31,503 nucleotides of DNA from JAPLKB01 sp964532465 (GTDB taxonomy: Bacteria > Desulfobacterota > Syntrophorhabdia > Syntrophorhabdales > Syntrophorhabdaceae). A model generated the notes under the pieces. The model was given only the letters and a program-made list of their open reading frames with translations. It did not search any database and had not been told where the DNA came from. Positions within the stretch are counted from its first letter, which is position 1, and the number at the start of each line of letters is the position of its first letter. A program made the translations under genes and the position numbers. Below, piece by piece: positions 6,728-16,100 of the stretch. The stretch lies in the NCBI GenBank assembly GCA_964532465.1, contig CAZHHX010000047.1, positions 1 to 31,503 of the forward strand. Direction: 5' to 3'.

Positions 6728-8254
6728 TTATACAGAGGGCACCACGTTTTCGATAAGCCTGAGGATGCCTTTTTTGTTTTTTTCTATATCGGATGGCCTG
6801 CCAAACTTTTCTATAATGAGTGGCATAAAATACGCTTCTGTATTATACATATCCTTCCTGGAGTATATAATCTCGTATTTTCTCCCAAAAAAACCGTTCT
6901 TGAGTTCGCCGGCAATTAACTCTGCAGATTTTAACAATTCGGTTATCCTCAATAAGACCGTCTTACTGTCGGATTTTCTATAAAGCCTTACATCCAGTGC
7001 ATTTTTTTCAATTGCAAGCTTTTGGGCCGCCGCTATCAAAGTATTCGGTGCAAAATAGGCGACACTTGAATGACTGAATGCCCGCAGCTTTGTCCCCTCA
7101 GTTATATTTATGTCATTCTTAAGGATATCGATATATCTGTCCAAATCAAACCAATTTCCCAATAGAACTTCACTGGATCGCACTGCATTGGGCCCGGCTT
7201 CTTGCGTCCTTGCAAAACCGTCAGCATCTTTTAAAATGTTCCCGCGATGGCTGTTAGGCTTCTCATGGTGAAACTTGATGTTGTCAATTATGTCGTCCCA
7301 GTTCATATTTTTTGGTGTCAGCATCTTACGTAGAATTGCAGCGCTGATCTTAGGGTGGTCCATTCTGCGAAAACGGGCATCGTTTGCATATATTTTACCT
7401 ATATCATGCGCGAATGCCACAAGGAGCATAAAGACTATCGACAAATCAGAGCTAAAGCTATTTTCCTGCCTTAAAATGTCCAATATATAATCAATTGTAA
7501 AAAAAACATGGAAGCGAAGATCTAAAAAGAAATGCTTGATTGTTGCATAATCTGAAGCTTCTCGATCATATCGTTCGTTGATGGTAACAGATGGGCAGTC
7601 ACCATAGAGCATCAGTGCATGAAAGAGAGTATAACCTATATCGTAGAGATTGTATTTTCCCCATATTTCTCTGTATCGATAAAAACACCTGTCCCAATAA
7701 TATTCATAAAGTTTGTTGCCCTTGGTAAGCTCACAGGCTTTTTGATCAATCTGATCTGGTTTAACGGTAGACTCTAAAATATTGAATGTTTCAAAATTAA
7801 CAATTGAGGAGGGAGTAGGCTTCTTTGCCGTTACGGGTGATAGTCTCTTTGATTTTATTTTTCCTTCTGGGATGAAAGTCCCCCGATCTATTTGCATCCG
7901 TAACCTGTTTTTGGCTTTTCTGGCAATGGGACGGAGAATTCGTATACCAATTGGGGATTTGGTATCTTTGCGGTATTGATATGCCAATGCAGATGGTGTC
8001 AATGTGGGATCATTTTTTAACCTTGCATACATCCACATCTCGGTGTAATTCCTAAAACCTCCGTAACCGCTTTTTTCTTTTGAACCGGAATTGTTTTCGG
8101 GATGCAAGAGATTAAAGCATTGTGTAATTATAGTTTCCAATAGTTTTTTATCTTTTGTGTTTTCGATAAGAGTCTTTATCAAAAATAGTTTTTGTCCGTC
8201 TGTTTCAAAAGACGTTAATATTAAATTGATAAGATTATCTGGAATTTTGTCCAT
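6728..8254 (-). CDS. HD-domain protein with large N- and C-terminal extensions
   Basis: A 508-residue soluble protein. Residues 1-150 are helical and Lys/Arg-rich around 100-150, possibly nucleic-acid binding. Residues 185-350 hold an HD phosphohydrolase core: RFHVFFT, AFAHDIGKIY, MDHPKISA, IKFHHEK and LKDADGFAR supply the metal ligands in the usual order. Residues 360-508 form an unrecognised domain that could include a winged helix. The next gene encodes a shorter paralogue. The pair lies between the kinase cluster and an integrase inserted at ssrA, so it is probably island cargo. I considered MOBH relaxases, which also carry an HD core, but the relaxase signatures are not visible. Substrate and role unknown. 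Confidence 0.65.
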   Translation of the reverse strand: MDKIPDNLINLILTSFETDGQKLFLIKTLIENTKDKKLLETIITQCFNLLHPENNSGSKEKSGYGGFRNYTEMWMYARLKNDPTLTPSALAYQYRKDTKSPIGIRILRPIARKAKNRLRMQIDRGTFIPEGKIKSKRLSPVTAKKPTPSSIVNFETFNILESTVKPDQIDQKACELTKGNKLYEYYWDRCFYRYREIWGKYNLYDIGYTLFHALMLYGDCPSVTINERYDREASDYATIKHFFLDLRFHVFFTIDYILDILRQENSFSSDLSIVFMLLVAFAHDIGKIYANDARFRRMDHPKISAAILRKMLTPKNMNWDDIIDNIKFHHEKPNSHRGNILKDADGFARTQEAGPNAVRSSEVLLGNWFDLDRYIDILKNDINITEGTKLRAFSHSSVAYFAPNTLIAAAQKLAIEKNALDVRLYRKSDSKTVLLRITELLKSAELIAGELKNGFFGRKYEIIYSRKDMYNTEAYFMPLIIEKFGRPSDIEKNKKGILRLIENVVPSV

Positions 8255-8964
8255 TTTTTGTTAAAAAATTGCGTGTACGTTTTTGAATTAAAACTTTAAT
8301 ATAAGAGTGTTCGTAAGCACTTAGAAAGATAGGAATAAGCAACATTAGTAATTCTTCGTGCAGAAATATTGTATCCGTAATAATTAAGTTAAATACAGAC
8401 AGATGTTTTTCAAAATTTTATTAAATGTAGTTTTACTTGTGAGCTGTTAAAGAGAATCTGCTTTCGTACTGAATCAGTCAATGAATCAGAAATTTGTCGA
8501 AGGTAAAAAGTAAGATACTCTTTCGACGTTTTTCTGTTGATTATTGGTTGTATAAAATGAAATGGAATGGAAGATTATTTTTCCTTTTTCGCTATATTTT
8601 TTATGTTACCTTCAAGCGCCTATCCAACTCATCCAACCGATAAAAATAGAAATCGTGGTAATATAATATATTGAATTAATTAGATATTATAGATTGAATG
8701 GTAGAGCGCATGGGGATCGAACCCATGATACGTTTATTAGACACAAGTCGATTATGTGTCAGGCCCACAAAGGTTAGGCCCAAAACTACCGGTAACGAAC
8801 AAAATCCCAAGAGAAGATATCCAGCGATAGAGCCATAGAAGCCCAAATTCCCTCTCTCAAAATAAATATAGAGGACTTACCCTTCATTAATTATCTCTTT
8901 TTGATACCTCTTAATAAAAATTGTGTTAAAAGTATTCCTATGGGAGAAAATGTCAGCAAACTAC
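8255..8964. other. AT-rich spacer between the HD genes and the integrase
   Basis: This 710-bp stretch has no convincing ORF. It holds the tRNA 3'-end fragment at 8699-8726 and an ACACAAG...TTGTGTC-like hairpin (arms GACACA/TGTGTC, 8740-8760) just beside it. The first 200 bp presumably carry the promoter of the HD genes, but I could not settle on a -35/-10 pair. Confidence 0.4.
8699..8726 (-). other. 3' fragment of a tRNA gene (T-arm, acceptor strand and CCA)
   Basis: On the minus strand, ATGGG-TTCGATC-CCCAT forms a perfect 5-bp T-stem with a canonical 7-nt loop (8710-8726). GCGCTCT, then A and CCA follow (8709 down to 8699). The matching 5' acceptor strand (AGAGCGC) is absent upstream, so this is not a whole tRNA. 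Integrating elements often leave or carry such 3' ends as att sites. It differs from the ssrA 3' end outside the T-loop consensus, so it is not that island's direct repeat. Confidence 0.55.
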
Positions 8965-10194
8965 TCATACATTCTTCGTGAACGGCAATACCTGCGCCCC
9001 CTGCTTCAATCCGTCCAAATAATCCGCCCATAGCTGCATCATCTTTCGACGTTCTGTGAGGTGTGCTGTTCGATTATATGCCCGCCCGTTCGGATCTCTC
9101 ACAGCGTGGGCAAGTTGGTGTTCTATAAAATCTGGTCTAATCTGTAATACTTCATCAAGAATGGTTCGCGCCATTGCCCGGAAACCATGGCCAGTCATAG
9201 TGTTATTGTCATATCCCATGCGCCGTAATGCCGCAAGAATAGCGTTGTTTGACATAGGCCTTGCAAATGATCGTCCGGACGGAAACATATACCTGCTTTT
9301 TCCTGTCAAACTTTTTAATTCGGTTAATATCCCTATAGCCTGCTCACACAAGGGTACGAGATGGGTTTGTCTCATCTTCATTTTGTGCGCCGGGATATTC
9401 CAGACCGCTTCATCAAGGTCAATTTCCCCCCATTCTGCGTTTCTCAGTTCCCCAGGGCGCACAAAAAACATCGGTGCAAGCATTAAGGCACACTTGACAA
9501 CATAATGTCCCTGGTAGCTGTCTATTGCCCTTAGAAGTGGTGCAACCTCCTTTGGGTCCGTGATCGCGGCGTGATGTTTTTCCCTGGGCTGCGGTAAAGC
9601 CCCCTTAAGATCACCTGAAGGATCACGGTCTGCCCTTCCTGTAGCTACAGCATACCGGAAAACCTGACCGGCAATGGTCCTAATCCGGTGCGCCGATTCC
9701 AAGGCACCTCGGCTTTCTACTCGGCGAAGGACAGCCAGAAGTTCAGGGGCCTTTATTTCATTTATTGGTTTTCCTCCTATCCACGGGAAAAGATCGCGTT
9801 CTAATCTGCTCATGATCGTACCTGCATGTGTTGGTGTCCAAGTTGAAGCAAATTTTGCATGCCACTCTCGGGCGATTACCTCAAATGTCTCTGTTTCGGT
9901 AGCCTTTGCCTGTTTCATTGCTTTTCGCACGACACCGGGATCGATACCATGGGCAATCTGTTTTCGGGCTTCGTCTCTACGTGCTCTGGCATCAACAAGG
10001 GAAATGGCTGGATAAGATCCTAAAGCCAGCACCTTTTCCTTCCCGTCAAAACGGTACTTTAAACGCCAAAGTTTACCACCAGAAGGTGTTACCAGGAGGA
10101 AAAGGCCTCCACCATCAAACAACTTGTATTCGCTCTGCTTGGGTTTGGCACTACGAATTTTAGTATCCGATAGCTGTATAATCCGCTTGGGCAT
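8965..10194 (-). CDS. P4-type tyrosine integrase of a genomic island
   Basis: A 409-residue site-specific recombinase. Residues 1-90 match the DUF4102 arm-binding domain (LSDTKIRSAKP, DGGGLFLLV, LGSYPAISLVDAR). Residues 100-190 are the core-binding SAM-like domain. The catalytic domain carries RPGELR (first Arg, about residue 250), HGFRAMAR (HxxR box, about 340), a His near 367 and the nucleophile Tyr in GRAYNRTAHLTERR (about 375). Length and motifs look complete. AAAGGAGAAAAGTGA before the ATG gives a strong ribosome site. The gene starts 180 bp beyond the 3' end of ssrA and reads away from it, the usual layout for an integrase that targets the tmRNA gene. The spacer between carries arm-site-like repeats. 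Confidence 0.93.
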   Translation of the reverse strand: MPKRIIQLSDTKIRSAKPKQSEYKLFDGGGLFLLVTPSGGKLWRLKYRFDGKEKVLALGSYPAISLVDARARRDEARKQIAHGIDPGVVRKAMKQAKATETETFEVIAREWHAKFASTWTPTHAGTIMSRLERDLFPWIGGKPINEIKAPELLAVLRRVESRGALESAHRIRTIAGQVFRYAVATGRADRDPSGDLKGALPQPREKHHAAITDPKEVAPLLRAIDSYQGHYVVKCALMLAPMFFVRPGELRNAEWGEIDLDEAVWNIPAHKMKMRQTHLVPLCEQAIGILTELKSLTGKSRYMFPSGRSFARPMSNNAILAALRRMGYDNNTMTGHGFRAMARTILDEVLQIRPDFIEHQLAHAVRDPNGRAYNRTAHLTERRKMMQLWADYLDGLKQGAQVLPFTKNV

Positions 10195-10207
10195 TCACTT
10201 TTCTCCT

Positions 10208-10264
10208 TTTTTGGGGGTATCCAGTTCTTTTTGGGGGTATCTTGTATTATAATCTACCCCCAAA
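10208..10264. repeat. candidate integrase arm-binding repeats upstream of the integrase
   Basis: TTTTTGGGGGTATC occurs at 10208-10221 and 10228-10241, exactly 20 bp apart. The inverse core, TACCCCCAAA, is at 10255-10264. GGGGGTA...TACCCCC (10233-10261) can also fold as an inverted repeat over the likely integrase promoter. Repeats of this form near P4-type integrase genes are typical arm sites, which would let the integrase control its own expression. That function is inferred. Confidence 0.55.
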
Positions 10265-10316
10265 CATGCCGAATTATAATAATATGTATAACACTTCCTT
10301 GGACAAACCACAACAA

Positions 10317-10342
10317 AAAACCCGTTATTTCTAACGGGTTTT
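10317..10342 (-). terminator. intrinsic terminator after ssrA
   Basis: On the minus strand, AAAACCCGTTA, a GAAA tetraloop, then TAACGGGTTTT form an 11-bp stem running into TTTTTTG. It lies about 30 bp past the tmRNA 3' end and separates ssrA from the integrase. If the island entered at the ssrA 3' end, this terminator came with the element. Confidence 0.85.
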
Positions 10343-10373
10343 ACACTTTGTTGGACTATATTGGATTGTAAAA

Positions 10374-10726
10374 TGGTGGAGGCGGCGGGAATCGAACCCG
10401 CGTCCAAAAAAGAAGGCACCAGAGAGCCTACATGCTTAGTCAGTGTTTTAAGTCTCAGACGATGAAGCACCCGCTGACAGGTTTTTCATCATCCCAGCCT
10501 ATTAGTTTCGCCACCCTGCATAGGCATCCAGAGAGACTATCCTGCTTGTATCACACCATACACGAACTTAAAGCAGGCAGAAAGTCCGGATGATGTAGCC
10601 GCTCTAGGCGGCTAGTGCGTACTCGAAAGAGTCTGCAGTTGTGTTTAGTTTCCGCTTATTTTCGGGTAAGCAGTAGCCCGGCATGCCTCTATGACCCTCA
10701 CTTCCCTGTCGAAGCCAATCGCCCCC
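10374..10726 (-). ncRNA. ssrA: tmRNA (transfer-messenger RNA)
   Basis: A 353-nt tmRNA that rescues ribosomes stalled on broken mRNAs with SmpB. The 5' end GGGGGCG pairs with CGCCTCC next to ACCA at the 3' end, with one G-U pair. GATTGGCTTCGACAGGG is the conserved 5' segment, and CGGGTTCGATTCCCG forms the T-arm. The reading frame at 10604-10636 encodes ADSFEYALAA followed by TAG; with the Ala brought by the tRNA-like part, the tag ends in the usual ALAA degron. The 3' GACTAAGCATGTAG segment is also conserved. smpB lies directly upstream. An integrase gene follows the 3' end, so this gene is the likely att site and its 3' end has been rebuilt by the island. Confidence 0.95.
10604..10636 (-). 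other. tmRNA tag-peptide reading frame
   Basis: The resume codon GCA lies at 10634-10636 and the stop TAG at 10604-10606. The encoded tag is ADSFEYALAA. The YALAA end is the standard ClpXP/ClpAP recognition signal; the N-terminal half is more variable between species. Confidence 0.9.
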
Positions 10727-10797
10727 CTTTATATTTAGTTCACAAAAAAATAGCCGCAGTTCAGGGTAATCGAAAATTCTTATTTCAGAGCCCAATA

Positions 10798-11244
10798 TCA
10801 TCTCGACCTCATTTCCCTTTCAGCAACTCGTTTTTCATCTTTCCTCTTTATACTCTCTCTCTTGTCATACAGGGTTTTACCCTTAGCAAGGGCAAGCTCC
10901 ATCTTTACCATATTCCTGTCATTGAAATACATAGATAAAGGTACAAGCGTAAATCCCCTTTCCTTTACTTTCCCGAAGAGCTTTGAGAGTTCCCGCTTAT
11001 GCATAAGGAGCTTCCGTTCCCTTTTCGGTTCATGATTATATATATTCCCGCATGAGTAAGGACTTATATGTGCATTTACAAGAAAAAGTTCGCCATCTTT
11101 TATCTTTGCAAAGCTGTCCTTCAAATTTGCCTTACCCTCACGGAGGGACTTTACCTCCGTACCTGTCAGGACAAGGCCTGTCTCAAATTTATCTTCAATA
11201 TGAAACTCGTGGTAAGCCTTTCTATTTGTACATATTGTCTTCAT
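10798..11244 (-). CDS. smpB: SsrA-binding protein SmpB
   Basis: A 148-residue basic protein that binds tmRNA and delivers it to stalled ribosomes. Family landmarks are in order: NRKAYHEFHIEDKFETGLVL at the start, the TEVKSLREGKANLKDSF strand-helix motif, HISPYSCGN, HEPKRERKLLMHKRE and the Lys/Arg-rich C-terminal tail (KGKTLYDKRESIKRKDEKR) that occupies the empty mRNA channel. Length is normal for the family. It lies 71 bp upstream of ssrA on the same strand, so both halves of the rescue system stay linked despite the island next door. Confidence 0.97.
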   Translation of the reverse strand: MKTICTNRKAYHEFHIEDKFETGLVLTGTEVKSLREGKANLKDSFAKIKDGELFLVNAHISPYSCGNIYNHEPKRERKLLMHKRELSKLFGKVKERGFTLVPLSMYFNDRNMVKMELALAKGKTLYDKRESIKRKDEKRVAEREMRSR

Positions 11245-11312
11245 ATGGATAAGTATAACACAGATTGGCCTGATTTTGAAGGGACTGCATGGATATTCAT
11301 TGCAATTTTGTT

Positions 11313-13025
11313 CTAAAACGTCTCCCGTATCACTTCTTCAATCGTCGTAATACCATTTTTTATTTTGATCAAACCACTCTGGCGCAGGGTAAGCATACCC
11401 TCTTCAACAGCCTTGTTTCTTATCTCGGCAGCATTCGCCTTTGCAAAAATAAAATCTTTGATGGGGTCTGTTATTTTCAGCACCTCAAAGAGGCCAACGC
11501 GCCCTTTATATCCGGTGTTTCCGCATTTTTCACAGCCTACCGGTTTATAAACCTTTGTCATATTAACTTCTTCAGAAGAAAAACCTATGTTTATCAACGC
11601 CTGCAAGGAAACATCCGCCTCTATCTTGCAATAGGGACATAAACGGCGAACAAGCCTTTGCGCCACAATTAATATAACAGATGTTGCAACAAGGAATGAG
11701 TCAACACCCATATCAACCAGGCGCGTGACTGCCGAAGAGGCATCGTTCGTATGCAACGTAGATAAGACCAGGTGCCCTGTAAGTGAAGCCTTCACAGCTA
11801 TCTCTGCTGTTTCGCCGTCCCTGATCTCACCGACAAGAATAATATTAGGGTCCTGCCGTAAAAAAGAGCGCAGAATGGAAGCAAAGGTAAGTCCTATACT
11901 TTCATGGACCTGAACCTGATTAATGCCCTGAATATTAAATTCCACCGGGTCTTCAACGGTCATGATATTTACTTCCGGTGTATTAATTTTACCGATAGCG
12001 CTATAGAGCGTGTTGGTCTTGCCGGAGCCTGTCGGCCCAGTGACAAGTATCATTCCCCAGGGCCTGAATATGGCATCCTCAAATTTTCTATAACTTTCCG
12101 GCTCAAAACCTAATCTGCTTAAATCAGGCATCAAACCGCCCTTATCCAGAAGGCGCATAACAATCTTTTCACCAAACAGCGTGGGCGTGCTGGAAACACG
12201 CACATCCAGGTCCTTCATGTTTCCATCCAGTTTCATCTGAATCTTTATTCTACCGTCCTGGGGATGTCTTTTTTCAGAAATATCCATCTTAGACAAAACC
12301 TTAATGCGGGTTATAACACCATCTTTATATTTCAAGGGCAGTTTTAAAATCTCATACAGAATTCCATCTACACGGTAACGTATCCTTACCGCATCCTCCC
12401 ATGGCTCTATGTGGATATCGCTTGCATTTGCCCTGATCGCTTCGGTAAATATATGATTTACGATTTTTACAACAGGCGGCTGTTTCGCATCAGATTCAAG
12501 TTTTGCAACATCTTTTTTTTCTTCTTCTTCGAGTATCTCCAGGGACGTGTCCCCCAGCATGCCAATATCTGTCATAAATTTATTCAATTCAATATTGTGG
12601 GAGCTTTCATAATATTTTACTATAGCCTCCTCAATCTGCGCTTCCGTTGTAAGGACAGGTTCGATATCGCAGCCTGTCAGCATCTGAAATTCTTTCAGAT
12701 CAAAGGCTCTTGTGGGGTCGGAAATTGCAACGGTAAGGACATTCCTGCTCTTTTTCACGGGGATGATGGAAAATCTTTTTACTGTGTTCAAAGGGATCAA
12801 TTTGATAACATTTTCTTCTATTAAGGTTTGCTTCATATCAAATAAAGGTATGCCGAACTGCTGTGATAGCGCCTTAAGAATATCAATCTCAGAAACAAGC
12901 CCCATCTTTATCAGAATCTCACCGATTCTCCCGCCTTCAGCTATCTGGATATTTAATGCATCTTCAAGCTGCTTTTCATTAACCAGGCCTATCTTCAGCA
13001 AAAACTCACCGAGCAATAATGTCAA
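11313..13025 (-). CDS. pilB: type IV pilus / type II secretion assembly ATPase (PilB/GspE family)
   Basis: A 570-residue cytoplasmic hexameric ATPase that powers pilus extension or pseudopilus assembly. Residues 1-150 are an MshEN-type N-terminal domain (LLGEFLLKIGLV, LVSEIDILKALS), which in relatives can bind c-di-GMP. The ATPase core has Walker A GPTGSGKTNTLY, an Asp box (TVEDPVEF), Walker B ILVGEIRDGETAEIA and a His box (STLHTNDA). A four-cysteine metal site follows (CPYC, then CEKCGNTGYKGR). The start is a TTG preceded by GAGGAG at good spacing. It stands alone here without pilC, pilT or pilin genes, so pilus versus type II secretion cannot be decided from context; PilB is the more likely name. 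Confidence 0.9.
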   Translation of the reverse strand: MTLLLGEFLLKIGLVNEKQLEDALNIQIAEGGRIGEILIKMGLVSEIDILKALSQQFGIPLFDMKQTLIEENVIKLIPLNTVKRFSIIPVKKSRNVLTVAISDPTRAFDLKEFQMLTGCDIEPVLTTEAQIEEAIVKYYESSHNIELNKFMTDIGMLGDTSLEILEEEEKKDVAKLESDAKQPPVVKIVNHIFTEAIRANASDIHIEPWEDAVRIRYRVDGILYEILKLPLKYKDGVITRIKVLSKMDISEKRHPQDGRIKIQMKLDGNMKDLDVRVSSTPTLFGEKIVMRLLDKGGLMPDLSRLGFEPESYRKFEDAIFRPWGMILVTGPTGSGKTNTLYSAIGKINTPEVNIMTVEDPVEFNIQGINQVQVHESIGLTFASILRSFLRQDPNIILVGEIRDGETAEIAVKASLTGHLVLSTLHTNDASSAVTRLVDMGVDSFLVATSVILIVAQRLVRRLCPYCKIEADVSLQALINIGFSSEEVNMTKVYKPVGCEKCGNTGYKGRVGLFEVLKITDPIKDFIFAKANAAEIRNKAVEEGMLTLRQSGLIKIKNGITTIEEVIRETF

Positions 13026-13176
13026 TTCTACTCCTCATCTTATTTATATAACACAAAGGCTTTTTAAACATGTATTTTATGACATTTCACAATAATATTT
13101 CCGGTCAATTTCATCCCCTCATTGCTAAGGCATAAAAGCATCGGCTTTTGCACACATTTCGTTCGGCCCTAAGGTT

Positions 13177-16100
13177 GTGTCAAAAACTTTTGTTCCTTCC
13201 AACAGAGCCTTCCACTCTCTTTTCACATCTGTGGCGCTGTTCTCTTTTCTATGTTTTCCGCTCCATGTTATTAATGGCATATTGACTGCCATATGTACCT
13301 ATGTTAGCATGTCCCAATATATGACCCGATCCTCAACAATGGAATTTCATATATCACGTCATGCAAGGGACCGTTACCGGTTCGATGATACCCTTTTTTC
13401 CATAACCGGCAATGTAATCTTTGCTAATTTTCATGCAGCACGAATATTTGCCCAGAAAATAAACCGTAAAAAAGACCTGGCCAATTTCCCTGAACAGGCT
13501 GTGAAAGCAGGGCAAGTCAACGCAATGGGGTTGATAGATGAGATACTCCACCACGTAGTTGCCCTTTATTGTGAGCAAGTAAACCCTGAATTCATAGGAC
13601 AATCCCTTGATTGGTTGTATCAAAGACATGGGCACGAGAAGATTGATAAAGCATTGTATGCTTTTTCCGATGAATTTCCGACTGTTGCCGTATACAAAAA
13701 AGAAATTACCGTTGAAGCCTATCTCAATAAAACAATAGACGGCATCCCTAACCGGCATTTAGTTCTGGAAGAAATGATTATGCTCTGGCTCGCCAATATG
13801 AACCCGGCATTTTTACCTTTTTCAGAGCTTTTTAATGATATTGCAATAAAAAAAGAAACAATTTATCTTGAAATCATTTCCGATTTAAAAGAATTTTTAG
13901 ACAGCCAGCCCACATTCGGCCCTGATAATCAAAATCTCATCGATATGCTTCGCAGCCCGGCAATCGAGGTTCCACATTCTTTACAAGGGCAGCTTGAGTA
14001 TATCAGGGAACGTTGGGTCAAACTCGTACACAAGTTCGTTCGGCAACTGCTCAGCACATTTGATCTCATAAAGGAAGAGGAAAAGATACCCTTTACCGGT
14101 CCCGGGCCTACCCGGCGTTTTGAGTTCACCGACTTAGCCGGATCGGAGCTTGTTGAAATCGAACGCTTCAGTCCTGACAGGGAGTGGATGCCGAGACTGA
14201 TTCTGATGGCAAAGAATATTTATGTATGGCTTGATCAGCTCTCGAAAGAGTACGGTCATCCCGTTACCCGCCTCGACCATATACCGGATAAAGAACTGAG
14301 TCGTCTGAAAAATCAGGGGTTTACAGGTTTATGGCTAATCGGCATCTGGGAACGCAGTCAGGTTTCACAAAAAATTAAGCAGTTATGCGGCAACCCGGAT
14401 GCAGTGCCATCGGCATATTCTCTCTTTGACTATGTAATCGCGGCAGACCTGGGAGGAGAGGAAGCCTATGAAACGCTTAAAAAAAGGGCATGGGAAAAAG
14501 ACATACGTCTTGCCAGCGATATGGTGCCCAACCATGTCGGCATCTATTCAAAATGGTTAATAGAAAAGCCTGAATGGTTTATATCCTTAGATTATAACCC
14601 CTTCCCCTGGTACGCCTTTAACAGTCAGGACTTATCACCTGATGACAGGGTGAGTATTCATATTGAGGATCATTACTATAATCGTACTGATGCCGCAGTT
14701 GTATTCAAACGCACCGACCGCTGGACCGGCAGCGAAAAATATGTGTATCACGGCAATGACGGGACAAGTATGCCCTGGAATGACACGGCACAACTCAATT
14801 ATCTCAACCCGGAAGTTCGTGAGACAATGATTCAGACAATCCTGTATGTTGCAAAAAAATTTCCTGTTATCCGTTTTGACGCAGCAATGACGTTAGCAAA
14901 GAAACACTACCAGCGTCTCTGGTTCCCTGAGCCTGGCTCAGGCGGAGCCATACCGACACGGGCAGAATATGGTCTCACGAAAAGTGAATTTAATGCCCTT
15001 ATGCCGGAGGAATTCTGGCGTGAAGTGGTAGACAGGGTTGCAGCAGAAGCACCGGATACCTTACTCCTGGCGGAAGCCTTCTGGCTCCTGGAAGGATTTT
15101 TTGTCCGCACACTTGGTATGCACAGGGTATATAACAGCGCTTTTATGAATATGCTCAGAGATGAAGATAACGCCGGGTATCGCGCTGTAATGAAAAAGAT
15201 TCTTGAATTTGATCCGGAAATACTGCGGCGGCTTGTCAACTTTATGAATAACCCGGATGAGCGAACAGCCGTTGACCAGTTTGGAAAAGATAATAAATAT
15301 TTCGGTGTTTGCATTTTAATGGCAACCATGCCCGGTTTGCCTATGTTTGGCCACGGCCAGATTGAAGGATTTACGGAAAAATACGGAATGGAGTACAGAC
15401 GGGCATATAAAGATGAAGCACCTGACCAATATCTTCTTGAAAGACACCAGCGCGAAATATTTCCCCTTCTCCATCTGCGATATCTCTTTGCCGGAATAGA
15501 ATACTTTCTTCTATACGACTTTTTTACAAATAGCGGCTATGTCAACGAAGACGTTTTTGCGTATTCAAACAGGCATGAAAACGAGGCAGCCCTTGTCGTT
15601 TACCACAACAAAAATAATGCCGTGAGCGGGTGGATAAAAACCTCTGTATCATTTTCTGTCAAAAAAGGCGCTGACAGTAACCGTGAATTATTACAAAAGA
15701 ACGTGGGTGAAGGTCTTGCTCTCGGAACAAACAAAGGCTGTTTTACAATCTTCCGCGACCATATTTCCAACCTCGAATATTTACGGGAAAACAGAGAGCT
15801 TCATGAAAAAGGATTCTATATTGAACTTAGCCCTTACTCCTGCCATGTTTTCACTGATTTCCGTGAAGTTTACGACAATGAATGGGAACATTACTCCAGT
15901 TTAAATACAGGTCTAAGAGGCCAGGGCGTCGTCAGTATAGAGGAAGAATTGAAGAAGATATTAATGCTGCCTATGCATAACTCATTCAGAGAACTGATCA
16001 GCGCCGAGGTTTTCAGAAAGGCGTCCAATATATATATGGAAGCATCTATGCAAAAAATAAAAACCCTGCCGCAGCCATTTATTGAGGAAACTGGGCAAAA

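Noticed and set aside
6728..8254. MOBH-type relaxase
   Set aside because: An HD core near an integrase raised this, but the relaxase-specific His and Gly motifs and any coupling protein are absent.
8699..8726. direct repeat of the ssrA 3' end marking the island's far end
   Set aside because: Only the universal T-loop consensus is shared. Stem and acceptor bases differ from ssrA.
9056..9505. 149-codon plus-strand frame inside the integrase
   Set aside because: Antisense shadow of a clear gene, with no start signal or family motif.
10195..10470. 91-codon minus-strand frame between ssrA and the integrase
   Set aside because: It overlaps the 3' end of the tmRNA, its terminator and the arm repeats. 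The sequence is explained by those features.
10604..10801. 65-codon frame ending in ADSFEYALAA
   Set aside because: It is the tmRNA tag frame extended backwards through structural RNA. Only the last ten codons are translated.
13134..13149. AAAAGC-ATCG-GCTTTT hairpin before the GH13 gene
   Set aside because: Only a six-bp AT-rich stem, and no T-run in a useful position for either neighbour.
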